A stretch of 64,000 nucleotides of DNA from Brachionus manjavacas (lineage: Eukaryota; Rotifera; Eurotatoria; Ploima; Brachionidae), in assembly GCA_019054805.1 (NCBI GenBank), contig JAHQIY010000005.1:5129501-5193500 (forward strand). Direction: 5' to 3'. A program made the translations under genes and the position numbers. Of this stretch, positions 31,322 to 46,300 are shown one piece after another. The notes beneath the pieces are model-generated. The model was given only the letters and a program-made list of their open reading frames with translations. It made no database searches and had not been told where the DNA came from. Within the stretch, counting starts at the first letter, position 1; each line of letters begins with the position of its first letter.

Positions 31322-34300
31322 GTATTTATTTTTCGAATAAATGATCTAATGATTGCATTATTCTAAATAAAATTTAAAAAAATCTAAATTATTTTAGGAC
31401 AAAATCAATTAATTATCTATTCCAAAGAGTCGTGGGTAAAATTGTGTTAGAAACTGGCAGCTGAATTTTTCAGATTACTTGTTTTTTAATTCTACCTAAA
31501 ATTATAGATTATTTAAAAATATTAAACAAATTTCTCATATCTAATTTCTGGTAGATGAAAAAACTATTTGTCAGAATTGCTTTCAAATGATACCATATAA
31601 TTCTATGTATTAATTAAAATATGATTATTAAAAAATCGACTTTCTTTTGTTTCCTTTAAAAAAAAATTTATTTAATTTTTAAATTTTTATCATTCTAAAT
31701 TTATACTATTATAAATTTCATGAATTGCTACATGGATTTTATTATAGGGAAATTGACATAACTTGATATAAAGTTAATTAATGAATAATGAAAAAAGGCC
31801 AAAAAAAATATTCATTAAATGATATATTTTTTTCAAAAATTTCTTTAAACTAAAAAATCATTTAAGATTTTTTACTATTCAAAAATTCAAATTTTAAAAA
31901 TAAGGAACTTAAAATTGAAGTAAATTTTACGAATTTTGACGCTTTTTTGCATTTTTGCATTTTCAAAAATTCTACGTAAAATCAAGAAGTTTTCTGTCAC
32001 ATTATCCAAGTTTAAATCAACTAATAAAGTAAGACAAGTTCGTTTTCTTAAATATTTATTCACCAAAATAAAATTTTATACGCTTAAATATCAATATATT
32101 AAGAAAATTTTACTCGAACTTTTTGTTAATGAAGATAGTTAGTGTTATTTTAGATTTTAATGCTATTACTACATATTTATTTTAAGCTAATTTTTTAGAG
32201 ATCATTTTTATAACATTAATATAAAATTCAAACAAAAAATGGAAAAAATTATTTAAATAAAAATAAGATTTAACAATATCATTTATTATCACATATCCCG
32301 CGATAGCTCAGTTGGCAGAGCGGAGGACTGTAGAGTTTAGAATACAAAGCGATCCTTAGGTCAGTGGTTCAAATCCGCTTCGCGGGACTTTTTTTTAAAT
32401 AAAATTTTATAGAGTATTATGGCTGCTACAAGTTTGATCATTCAAATATGGAATTTATCACTGTAGCATCCCATTTTGATTCAAGTCAATTAACACCTGA
32501 AATTTGTTCAAGAGCTTGCAGTAGCATGGGTTTTTCTTTCAGTACAATAATTTCATTAGAATTCTGCTTTTGCCGTCAAACACCTCCAGTTAGTTCTGTA
32601 AGGATCAAGGATAGTGATTGTCTTGAATTAAGTCGGTGTACAGCTGATTCTAATCAATTCTGTGGAAATGAAGACTACATAGTTGTGTATACTATTCGAA
32701 CTGTAACTAGAAAAAAGAATTGATTACTTTTTATTATTAATCTCATTTTTAGAGCATCACAATTATTTCAGCTACCAATCCTACTACTTTGGATATTTTT
32801 GATAAGATGGTATACTCATTTAATTCATCTTCAATAGTCGGAAATGTTATTGTAAAGAGTGATAATGAAATTTTGAGTGGATACTTAAACCCAAGCGGTA
32901 CAGCTGAAATTCATTTCACAAAATATGGAATAACAAATTTAGAAGCTACAGCTTCAGGATTTCTAATGGCAGATTCAATGGTATAATTTAAAAAAGATAA
33001 AGTTTTTCAAGTTAAATTTATTTTTTAAAGTCTGATAGAGCTTATTTTCCATCACCAAAAATAAAAGACGACGTTTCGAATCTAACAATAAATTGTATCG
33101 AATTAGGTCCGAGTGACGAGTATTTTACATGTGACTTGGTTCTGGACAAAGGTACAGACACTATCGTTCATATTAATTACAACAATGGGAATTCTGATAA
33201 TGTAACAGTTCAAGGTAACACTTAATTTAGAACAATATTTTTTTAAAATAGATTCAATCTAATTTAAAATGACTTTTTCCTCTTAGAAATATTTGAAATT
33301 CCTATTTTGTTGCTTAATGATTTTAAAATCTTGATTACCTTAAAATTTTGTTTGAGAGGAAAAAGATGCTTTTAGAAAATTAGCATGGGGTAAAAATGCA
33401 TTAGGAAATTGGTAATGAAGAAAAAAACACAATTTAAATTTTCGAAGGGAGCTTCAACTTAATTTAAAAGATTGTTTTGGAAGAGTGCTACATTCTACAA
33501 AAATCAGTTTAAAAAAAAAAAATTTAATTGAGATTTATTTTTAAAGATTTTTTAAAAAATGAAATTATGAAAAAAGCTGATTTAAAATAGAATTTTTTAT
33601 TTATTTTATTGAAATTATTCTATTAATATATTCAATAAATATTCGTAGTAAAAAAAGAACAAAAATAATTACGTTATTTGTAATTTATTCAATAATCAAA
33701 ATAAAAATAAAAGAGACTATTACTATAACTGGACCTTGAAAAAAAAATAAAATGACTCGGAGTTGAAAATGTTGATTTTTAAGATGAAGAATCATTTGTC
33801 AAATCTATAAAAAATACAAGAAAAAAAATGTTTTATGATTTAATGGATTTAATGACTGATATGATGTAGCTTTATAACCTACATCAACATAGGTACCTCT
33901 GTGTCACAGCTTTATTTACTACTACTACTACTTTACTACTACTTAAATTATTTTTTTATTTTTTTTCTGTTTTAGGAGTTAAAATTTGTCTTTTGATGTG
34001 ACTAAAAATTTATAAATTTGCTCAGCTCGGAAAGAAAATTCTTGTTTTGTAAAAACTTCAATTTTAAAAGCTTTCTTAATTAAAAAATTAATTTCAAATA
34101 TTAGTATTTTAGTCTTTAAAAAAAAATCATGATCAACAGTTCGGGTCCTGGTCCAAATTTTTGGAATAGCTAAAAAAGATGCCTAATAAATCTATTCAAC
34201 TGATTTTTTTGTGGATGTACCTTTTCAACACAACCACAAAATAATCAAAACAAAAATTAGGATAAAAATTTTTATGTCTTTTTCAGATTCGGTCATAAAA

Positions 34301-37300
34301 TTAAAAAAAATTCTATAGAAAGTTTTAGCAATGTCAATTTTGGAACAAAAGAAAAAAATATTTTTTAAATTGATTTACTTTTTTGATTCTACTAAATCTA
34401 TCATATGATTCAAAGTTTGAATCGCCAAATTAAGTCACTGCAAAAATTCAGCAATTCAATTTTAATGATTTTTCAATGCATTTAGTGCTTTAAAAAGAAG
34501 CTGTTAGTATCTAATTTTTTTTAATTTGTTTCAAAATTGATATTGCTGAAACCTTTAAAAATTATTTATTTATTTTAAACTCATTTTAATTTTTAAAAGA
34601 TAGTGAACTATTTGGCTTTGGAGTTAAAGTTCCTCAAAAAATTTCAACCACTATTGCTTCAATGAATACCGGCTCTAACATCATTCTATTATACAATACT
34701 TTTTTTGAGTTTGATGGAACATTAAGGGCTGTTGAAATATACGCCAATCTATCCGGTGATATTCAACTATCAATTTATTCTTATTCAGCATGTACTGCCA
34801 GTTATTCCAAGCTAAAAAACCCAAAGACCTGTGTTGACTACAAGACAAGCTATCAGTTTGATTGTTCAACAAGCTTTCACAAAAATGCTGGACTATGTTC
34901 GAATGACCAAATAGGACCCACTGATTTTTACGGATCATCATCAACAGATTTTACCCAAGTTAAAACCGAAACAATCACCTTGAGCCAAGGATACAATTTA
35001 ATAGTTCCTTTCGGCGGAAGCACTCAAATCAAACAGGGCTGGATTTTAGGATTGATTCAGACAACTGGTTCGGTATCGATTGACCTGTCCAACTCGACAT
35101 TGTTGTCTGACTATGTCGATACTGTACCAGTAAATAATTCGATCAATGCCGCATTTCATGTCCGAGCATTTGTCAGTAGACCAATAATTCTAAGCACTTT
35201 TGGTCTGTACCCTAAATCTGCACATCAATTAACAGCCAGTGTACACCAACCGGTTGTCATCGGTCCTGTATCATCCAATTTTGTAATCTATGACAAGATC
35301 ACTGAATTAAGGGTTAACACAATGGACAATGGACAATGCAAAGAAAATGTTGAATGTTTATTCACTGCTTTACACATGACTGGAAATAATGTGACTTATG
35401 TGTGGAGTTTTCCTGGCGAAAATGTGACAAAAACGAGCCCCGAATTGCGATATGTTTTCTCTGAATCAGGAAGCTATGAAATTTTTCTCCTAGCCACTAA
35501 CCCCGTGTCAAATGCGAGCTTTTCTCTTATGATTCAAGTCATCATTCAAGTTAAAAATCCGCGTTTATCTTTAAATAACTCTGAAGGCGCTTCAGCAGTG
35601 GGAAAAAAAGCAGATTTTTTGTTCACTTTGGAAAAAGGTCTTGGCTATAAATGCACCATAAACTACGGGGACTCGAGCACTGACCAATTTGATGACTCAT
35701 TGACCAGCTTCAACAATTCGCTATTTTCTCATACTTATTCGGCAGAAGGTGTTTATACTGTGAAAATTTTGTGCATTAATTCCATATCGAATGATTCATA
35801 TGAAACTACTCATTTGGTACAGTTTGAAGTGACAAATTTAAGATTGACCAAGTGGTTTTCTTTCAGAAATGTTCTTTTTACTGTCGACTTTGCGATTGAT
35901 ACCGGTTCAGCGGTTCAATTTGAGCTCTGGTATGACCAAGTTAAAGATTTAGCTGCAAATTTCAATTCATTAACTAAGACTGGTTCGAGTTCGAGCCGAA
36001 CAGCAGCATCATCTGGCCTATACAAAGTTAATATAACTGTATGGAATAAAGTGTCTAGTGTAAGTTTGCTACAAGATTTTGAAATAGGCTCAAAAATTAG
36101 AAATCCGCAATTTTTGCTTACCAACACAGACTCTTTTGCTCCCAATCATTACTATTTCGGTACTCAGCTAAACTTTCTAGTCAAAATGGATGACGGAGCC
36201 AATGTAAAGCTTAGATTTTACTATGGGGATCAAGCTGATCCAAGTCTGCCAAGTTTAGAGGTGAATACAACCGGAGATTGGAATTCAGACTATTCCATAT
36301 CATATACTCACATCAATCCTGGAGATTTTGTAATCAAACTAACAGTGCTAAATGCTTTTGATACATTTGTCCTAAATCAGTCCATTTCCATAGTTTCTGA
36401 TGTGAATAATTTAGTTCCTGGCTTGGTAGAAAATCCAGTGGTTTTTTCTCCAATGGGATCATTTGCCTATTTTATGTTCTCGTATGCTGGGGATTCAAAA
36501 TCAGGATCGCATGCCAAAGTGACTTTTTGGCCAGGAGACATGTTCAATCAATCGTTTGGACCGTACTTGATCGGGATGAATTTCAGACTAAATGCTTCGG
36601 TCAATAGTTTGATGTACAAGTACCAAAGTGAAGGAGAGTATAAGGCTGTTTTTTTGGTAGAGAATATGCTAGGCTCAAAATTTTATGATTTGATTTTCAA
36701 TATAAAACAAGGTGTTTATGGATTGTTCATTAATTTTGAGCCTTTAGTACGAGCTGGTTCCGTCTTTAATATTGAGACTTATTTGTTACAAGGTGAAAAT
36801 GTTACTTATACATGGAATTTTGATGAAGAAGTCAAAACTGCTCCAAGATTGTGTAATTTATTTTAAATATTTAGTTTTAAAAAATTTAATTTAATTTTGT
36901 AATAGCTACATTTGTATCTGTTGCTGATAATCAAACTTTCACTACTTCTATTGCCAAAAACGCCACCTTGATTGTAAAAGCCAGTGATTCTTCATCGGCT
37001 CAAATATTAAAACACATTGTTCAAATTCAAAATCCGATTGTGAATGCTTCAATTCGTACCAATCCTCTTGATACAACTGAAATCATTCATGATGGAAGTA
37101 AGAATTTTTTATATGTTAAAAAAAACTTTGATAATTCAAAAATTTCAAGTCAAAAATCTAATTTTTTAGGAATCAATTCTGAAATATCTATTTTTTTCTT
37201 ACATGAATTGTCTCTATTTTTACTTTTCTCTTTTATTATTATTATTTATTTCAATTTTAAGCCACATTGGCAATTATTTTATCTATAATTAATAAAACAA

Positions 37301-40300
37301 TTCCAATTACAAAATGAATTTGAGTTAAATAATAAAATTATTCAACTTATATTCACTATTTAACTATTATCAGTCCTAAATAGAAAAAATAAGGATCAAT
37401 TTTGAATCTGGTGTTTCACTATAATTTATTGTTGCACCTTTATTTTTCACCTTCAATTTCACATTGAACAAATTCAAGATAAAATTGACATTATCTCATT
37501 CAAAATCTATTATTGTAAATGCAGCACTTAAAGTAAATTTTTCAACTGACAAAAGTTCTAAAATGTGAATTTTTCACAAGCTGTAGAAGAAATAGAATAG
37601 AAATATTTAAAGAGCTGTGAGATTTAAATATAGTTGTCTGTGAAAAAATTAATTTTTTGGTCGAGTCGTATTAAATTTAATTTTAGACATCAAAAATTTT
37701 TAATTTTTTTATTTATACAATATTTAATAAAATAAATTGTTTTTTAAATACATTTTTTACAACTTATTACAACTTTGTATAATATTTTATAATAGTACTT
37801 TTGGAAAATATTTCCTTTAATAAAATAGAAGAAAATCCTATTAATTTTAGTACTTGTAACTTTTCTTTTGCATAGATCTTGTGCTAAGGGTTATATCCCA
37901 TTAAAGAAATCTTGGTCTTGCAAGGGTTGTAAAAAATCTAATTAAATCTTGTATTCTTTTCTTTATTTTTTTAAATAAAATTTTCACACTTAATTATCTT
38001 TTTCTAGCCTCTTATAAATTTTTACACATATTTTATCTACCTGTAGAAAATTTTTTTTTCAGATAGTTATCTGTCGTAAGACAATGCTACGGAAAGATAT
38101 TTTACTTATATGTAGCATCTTCCTAAATAAAAAAATTACTTCTCCTTAAAGGAGGTTAATTCAATTCAATAAATAAATAAATAAAAAAATTGAAAAAAAA
38201 CAAAATAAACAAATTGAACTAAATGAGCAATCTGAATAAATTGAACAAAATGTACAACGATACTAACTAGTTGAGACCAATCATGAAAGTTTATTAATAA
38301 CTTATCTAAAACTTTTCAAAATGATATTAGATGATATACATTAATTAGTTATTTAATACTACAATTTAGTGGAACTGATATTAAGCAGGAAAGTGCGTGT
38401 AATTTAGAAAAGATGGAGTTACGATATTTAACTGAATTCAACAGAAATGAATTTAAATGCTATGTTGATTTCATTAGACCCCTTTATTTAAGCCATTTTA
38501 CTAATAAAAAGTAGAATTCGCTGCACCATAAATTTCAACTTTTTTAAAAATTAATTTTTCATCCTCCCGATAAAATTAATTTTTCATTTCAACTATAACC
38601 TTATGTTTTACACTCAGCTTTCATTCTAGCGTGATATCTCATCGACCAAAAATTTGTCCAAGAGAATTAGAAGAAGGGGTCCCTTGGGGAACGGTTTTGG
38701 TGGATTCAGATGAAATACGTTTCTTGTACTTGTTTTTACTTTATCAGGATAATTAAAGGCGCTAAAAAATAATATCGAAAGGGCCCAAAAAGACCAAAAA
38801 TTCTAAAAAAAGAAAATTTAGAACATTTTAATCCTTTTACATCTTTTAATTAAGCTTTGTTTTGCGAAAAAAAAATTAAATAAGCGCAGCCTATTTTTAG
38901 AAAAAAAATTTATTTCAAATTTTTTAAATTAGCTTTCTATTAGATCACCTAATGGTATTTTTTTTTGACTTTTAACTTCTTCTTTCGCTTTAGAAAAAGC
39001 GGAACATTAATTTATGTGGCATGAAAAACGAATGTTTGACTTAAAATTTAAGTAAAGTAAAATTAAAAATGATAAAGTATACGATAGAAAACATTGTCTT
39101 TTTTATATTATTAGTAAAGTATTCAAGTTATTATAAGGGTAAAAAGATTGATTCGATTTCATTATTTCTAATATTTTAATCTATTAGATATACTACACCA
39201 AATATAAGTTTTCAGAGATTCTTGATCTTGAATGAATTAAGTTTTTTAAATTTGATATAGAAATTAAAAAATTAATATTTACTATAGCAACTAGATCACG
39301 AACTATTGGTTTAACTATTGAAGCACTTGGTAGTCCGACAAATCCCTATGTTTTGGTCGACTTTGGTGATGGAAATCCGCCAGAAAATGAAAAATATTTA
39401 TCTGGATCACTAGATTTAGCCTATACATATCAAACAATAGGACTTTATACCATTAACATAACAATTTTCAACAAAATAAGCTCTAAAAGTTTTTTTAAAA
39501 CAGTAAAAATACTAAGCGATTTTGCAGCATTTGATTGTGTTCCTAAATGGAGACTAATTCCGGTTGATGGAACTGAAGAGACAGCATATACTTCAAATTC
39601 CAAAGGTGTTTACAGCTTTGATAGAGAAAGAGATCTTAGACTCCATTGTTCTTGGAAAAGTAATCTCTTCTTAATCATTAAATAAAAAAAATATTATATA
39701 ATAATTTAATCAAAGATGGTCTCATAGAAAGATTCGTAATTGACATTAACCGAACTAGAGAAACGTATTTAGACTTAAGTTCACTTAACTATGTTCAGTC
39801 TGGCCAATCTTACCAAATCATTCTACCATTCAAAACTGACAAGTTAAAAAATATACAGACAACATCTCAAACAACATTGGCAATATTCTACTCCAATTCG
39901 AGGTTCAGAAGAGATTTTTCGCTGAATGCCACCTTTTATTCAGCAATTATTTTAGAAAATGCAGTAGAAAACACGACCATTTTTGCTCCAGGATCTCCAC
40001 ACACATTCTTAATTAATTTTGAAACTTTGGCAGAGCCATCATGTGCATCAATCATACTGACAGACACTAATTATCGAAGTAGACCGGTTTCGATAGGCAC
40101 TGATGCTTCAACTTGTAGCACCTTTTTTCCAGGCCTAGCTTACAATGGCTCATATGACATTGTCCAGTCTACATGGAGAATTTACATGATTCTACAAATA
40201 GAAGGAAATTTAAAAATGACCGCTACTGTACGAAATTCAGCATCGGAAAAAATAGTTAGTACTTCAGTCACTGTGACCAGCTTGCCATGTGCACCTCCAC

Positions 40301-43300
40301 TTTTATCCATTGAAGATAGAGCGGAATTTTTTTTCCTCCCTAATAGAATAGCGCGAACAAAGATGATTGTTTTACTAGCTGAATCAGTATTAAGATGTAA
40401 CCTTACACTTTCAAATGAAAGAGGGTGGCAGTTGTTCTTGGTTAACCAAGCTAATGGCGATCATATCTCTCAAATTGATCTCAGCGGTAATCCGACTGAA
40501 AAAAATGCGGAAATAGTTATTAAACCAAATACTCTTAGCTATGGATTGTATAAATTTGTGTTTTTTGTTCGAATGACTGGTTCCAATTTAATGGGAAGAA
40601 ATTTCGAATCAAGAATAGATACTTATGTTCGAGTGGTACCTACTGGAATTGTAGTATGGGGCTTAAAAGGTGGTGTTGCAGAGAGAAGGTTGGGCATAGA
40701 ACAAGAACTTGAGTTTACTCCGACAGCATTTTCATTTGATCAGGATTCCCTTGTATCTGTCTCAAGCTTGAAATTTAAATTTTTTTGCACTGTAGTAGAT
40801 TCGGGTTTTGCTAGACCATATCCGTCCAGAAATGCCAGAGAAAAACTTGACTTATTTTCTCTTAAAAATGGTTCACATCTGATGACCAGTAACACTACTT
40901 GTTTTGAGGATCCTAGTGGCTATGAGTTCGGGTCGTCCGGAAATTCCATAAAAATATTCACCGCCTATTTGACTTATTATAAGATTAGAGCTTATAGATT
41001 TATGATTTCTACTGAATACTTTGGTCAAGAATACTACCAGGAATTTGATTTATGGCTCGAATTTGTAAAGAAAACTCCAATTATTAGCCTTGGGTAAGCT
41101 GTCTAATATTTAAACATAACCCTTTAATTATCTTCAAATTTTTCATAAAGTTTAAGTTTGTAAAAAAAATCATCTCTATTTTTAAGTAAAATCATGACTA
41201 GTAAATTCTTGACCACTTGGCTGTGAGAGGAACAATTTGGAATAAAACGCCTCTTGTATAAAAGCTTATATATCTTCTTTTGTAAATGAAAGTTTAAGAT
41301 CTACAGCTTTCGAGTGACAATAGGTACAATTTATCAAGGAAAAGTCACAAATTATGAAAAATTCTGACAGTTTAGTCTTATTTATTTCACGTTTAACATG
41401 CTTGGTGGTCCAGTTTTATCATTAAAATTTATGTTTTATTTATCTAAGACTTCTTTCTTCTCCATTATTCAATCATACCCATATCATTCCATTAATCGAA
41501 GTTTTGTAAATTTTAGTTTCGTCTTTTACAGATTCTTCATTATCTGAGTCTTCGTATAAGTCTATTCAGTATCAAAATCTTCAAAATCATTATTAAAGTC
41601 ATCATTATCATTATCATCAGAGACTTCTGTTTAGGTATCATCCGCATTTCTAAGAAGTTCAAGAGCTGGTAAGTCAGCTTTTCTTCGAGACATGGTCAAA
41701 AATCTCATTATTTAAAGAAGTACTGAAATTAAGTAGAGTTTGGAATTAAAAGCATAAATGGCCATGTATTCAATTTATTTTACAAAAGAAAGACTACATT
41801 TTTTTGAGGGTCAAAAAAACCTGTTCTGTTTTATCGTAAACTTTTTTTCCATGAAAAAAAAAAATCTTGTAATCAAAATTAATTAATTATCAAATTTAAA
41901 ATTTAACATTTCTTTAAATTTATTCAAACAAACAAAAAAATAATTACAATTTTATATATAAAAAATTCAAAATGAATTAAAAAATTAATAATTCTTTCTT
42001 TCTGGTACCAATAAGAATAAATTTATTTCAGATCGATTGAAAAATTGTTTATATAATGGCAGTTTTTTCAAACATGGTAAATTTTCTATTTTTTTGGAAA
42101 TTATTAAGTATATATATATACTTGAGTTCTGTAAATCGGTACAAAAAAATAGTAAAAAACTTTAAAAATCAAAATTTTTTTTTGAAGTTATAAATTAGTT
42201 TAAATTCAAAAAATATAAATTACATTAATTGTTTTTAAAAAATTGTTTTTTTGCAATGTTTAGCATTAACAAGATTAAATTTTAACTTCTACGAAATTAT
42301 ATTTTTAAACTTTTAAGAAAATATATTAGATTGATAGAATTTGTACTTAATTTAACAAAACTAGTTTTTTGCTGAATTTATATATGAATCTAAATTTGTT
42401 GTTTTTTTTTCTTTTTTTAAATTTGTACATCGAAATGTTAAAAAAATTCAATTACAAGTTGTGAGAACCTGTATTTCAATTTTTTGCTTTTTTCTAAGTT
42501 TTCACTTTCCACTTCTCTTAACCTAGCACATATTCCGAGACTGATTAGATTATGTGAGAAATATAGTGTTTCGAAAAATAATTTAATTTTTTTAAAAATA
42601 TTAAGTAAATATAATTAAATTTAAATTATTCATTTTACAACTTTTCACATTTTTTTATTAATAAGGATATTAAGTATTTGAATTTTTAGGCCTTTTTAAT
42701 TTTGGGAAAAAAAAAAATTTTAAATCATAATATATTATTTAATGTCTCATAATCCATTTTCAATTTTACGAATTTGATTAAAATGTGATTAGTATTAATT
42801 TGTTGAATCTTTAAAAATTTATTTTTAGATGTAATCCATCTGGTGAATGCAAACCTTATCCGGCATTTCAAAAAATCAATCCAAGCTCTCAACTTCAAAT
42901 TCGAGGAAACTGTGAAACTGGATGCGAAAATGTGAACTCTATTGCATATTCCTATCAGATATTCCGTAAGTTATCCAAACCGACAGTGGATAATGCTTGG
43001 ATACCATTTTGGATGCCGCATGTCCCTTCTAATGTATCAAGTAAAGCAAGCTTAAATAATATATAGAAAAAATATTTTGCTTAAATTTTTCAGCATCGTC
43101 CAATGGAGTAATTTTTTTAAATAAAAGTCATGTTCTTGGCTCAGATGCAAATCAAATGGTAATGCTAGCTGAATTGTTCAAGCTTGATGAGACCGCAATA
43201 GATTGGAAAATTGACTTGACAGTCACAATAATCACTAATAACGGTATCAGTATGGGAAGTTCATCATTGAAATTAAAAAAAAATAAACTACCACAGGCTG

Positions 43301-46300
43301 GTAAGTGTACTGTAAGTCCAACTGAAGGCTTAGCAATGACCACATTTTTCAAAATAATCTGCACTGGATGGCAAGATTTGGATGGAAAAATAGTCCGCTA
43401 TGAATATTATTGTAATTATTAATATATTCAAAGTTTTTCAATTTTTTGACTTTTTTATTTTCAATCAGCAATCTATAGAGGAATTGATCAACCAGTGTCT
43501 TTGGGCTTCGATTCTGTAGGTCAAATGGAATTTGAGTTACCACTAGGTCCGGCATTCGACAATTATAAAATGTACCTCTATGTCGAAATGATTGATAATG
43601 ATGATGGCTCCACACGATTCAGCTTGGATACACCAGTTATAGTTAAAGAAAATACCGAATTAATGGAAGGATTGATGAGTTCAATAGCTTCAGCGGACCC
43701 CACTTCTGAAGCAAACTTAAAACTTTTTAGTGGGAAGCCGCAAGTAGTTCTCCAAGTGGTTAATTCAATAACATCAGTTCTAAATAATCAAGGCTTTGGA
43801 GATAAAAATGGTCAAAGTGGGAAGGCAATTGTTGGATTTGGACCTTTTCAAGGCATTCCTGAGGATGCTAATTTCGATAATATGGATTCGTTGAATATCA
43901 CTGGAGCTTATGCTGGAGCTCCAGAGGTCTGCATCAATAAATTTATTTGATTTATTTTAATTCTTTTTTTTAGCCTACAGATAATTCGACTTTTGAAGAG
44001 AAAAGACAAAAAAGGTCCAAAGTAAGGGATGCTCTATTCACTCAAATCAAAGACGCAAGTATTTCCGACATGAGCAGTTTGAAGCTTTGGTCAGGCGTTC
44101 TTAATACTGCGACCCAATCTTCAGATGAGTTGTCACGTGAATCATCGGAAACAGTTGCAAATCAGTGCATGAATTTGGCTTTAGCTCTTGACTCAGTAAG
44201 TAATTCAGCCTCTTTAGATAATCTTCAACAAGTTACTGCTGGAATTATTGGAACAATTAGTAACATTGCCAGTGTAAATATTTAAAATGAAAGTTAGAAA
44301 AAAAATACTTTTTCTCAAAAATAGGGTTTAAGTTCATCTCTTAATGGATATTCAACTGATTTAGAAAAAGATTTAACTGACGCAGCTGTTCCTGATGATG
44401 ATAATGATTTGGAAAATTTTTGGAATAATCCAAGTAAATTCTAATTTTTTTAAATCGATTTTTTAAAATTAAAATAAAACAATTAAACTTACTTACGATA
44501 TTTAGAAGAATTTATTTTAAATTAAAGTAAGGAAAAAAAATGAAAAAAACGAGCTATTAAATAAATTATTTTACCGCTTTTATTTAAAAATAAAAAACGA
44601 TTATATATATAAACTACATTAATATTTAATTTAAAAAAAAAGTAAAATTTAATAGAAAATTTTTATAAATTCATTAAATAGGCATAATTTAAAAAAAAAG
44701 TAGACAAAAATTTATTATATAAGGGCGATTAAAATATATACAAAAATTGAATAAAATACCCCAATTAATCTTTACTTTTTAATTTTTTCAAATTAAAAAA
44801 CAAAAATAAGATTAAAACGTACATGTCATGTAATGATACCTTATCATTTCCTTTTATTTTAAGATCCTATTAGTGCTTGAAAATTAAAAACATATTTATT
44901 TTTTTAATTAATCTTTTTTAGTTTTAATTTATTTTATTTTCTTATCTAATGGAATATTAGTTCGAGACACATGATAAAAATGACTGTCTGCTCAATGAAA
45001 TCTTTTCTTACAAAATCTACTTTCCTTTCCTATTTATTTTATTTTTAATGAAAATATGTCTACTAAAAACACTCTCAAAGCTTTTCAAAACATTGTATAA
45101 TTATTTAAAAAATGATTACAAAAGACTTAGTAAAAAAAATTTCAAATTGAATTTTTTTTCTAAAGGAAATCTTGATTCGGATCCGACCATCGCAAATCTT
45201 GATCCGATTGCTAAAGTTAACAACTTCAAGAAAAGATTTCAACTAATCGATGCTGTACAGAAGTCACAAGCAGTCATTGAGCTTACATCAAAAATTTTGT
45301 CAAATCGGCTCAATAAAGACCAATCAATTGACATAAATACACCAACAGTTAGCATGAAAGTTAAAAAATTAAGTGCAACAGAGATGCCAAGTTCGGTATA
45401 TCAGGGCTTTTCTAAAATTAATCTGCCAAATTTTTGCGACATGATCGCCCAAGATCCAATGAATGAAACCAATTCATCAAGCAATCCTTTGTATACTCCC
45501 CCAAAAAATCCAAATTCATGTGATACCAAAACTATAGTCTTAAGAACACGCAACGAACCAATTGCTCCAACTGGTACAAACGGTGCCAATGAAACTAAAA
45601 TTGAAGACTCTAACACTGTCAGCTTAGAGTTTTTAGATGAAAACTCCAATCGAATAGGAATAACCGAGTCAAGAAATCCGATTGATATTTGGATCCCGCG
45701 GAATCCAACTCTAATTGTCGAATTTACAAATGTGGATGTAGCAAACTTGTCGCTACCGACGAATGCCTCATTCCTTCCGAATGGAATTACAGTTGATGCA
45801 GTTAATATTTCAGTATTTATTCAGATAAGACCAGAAATGTTAGACATTGGATATTTTTTATGGTACAAAATTGGTTTAACTCCGGCAGTTGATGACACTT
45901 CGGTTGGCTTTTGTCCAGAAAGTATAATAATTTTGCATTTAAATTTTTTTATCAGTATCTAGCAGAGTTGTTTAAAAGTCCCAAAAAAAAGTCTAAGTCA
46001 TCAAAATAAAAGTCCAAGTCAGGACTTTTAAATTTTTTTTTTCAAAAAAAAAGTCCCACCAAAGACTTTATTTTTTTTTTATCAAAAAAAAAACCCCACC
46101 AAAGACTTTTTTTTTTTTTTATCAAAAAGAAAGTCCCAGCAAAGACTTTTTTTTTTTTTTTCTAAAATAAACGGGCTGCCAAAAAAAAGGTAAAAAAATA
46201 AAAATTTAAGTCAATTTAATATATTTATTATTTAAAAAAAATAAATTTAAAGTTAAAAAAAAAAATTTAATTTGAAAATTAAAAAAGTAAAAAAAAAAAA

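Larger units (their letters stand above)
31322..32412. other. Gene B intron 1 (1.1 kb) hosting a tRNA gene
   Basis: AT-rich intron that contains an intact tRNA-Tyr gene near its 3' end (32297-32387), on the same strand and only 25 bp before the WSC exon. No other feature is supported. Confidence 0.75.

Noticed and set aside
31398..31435. Possible extra exon in gene B encoding GQNQLIIYSKESW between signal peptide and WSC exon
   Set aside because: The acceptor fits, but the exon ends in phase 0 while the WSC exon needs phase 1. Direct splicing of exon 1 to 32413 keeps frame and matches gene A.
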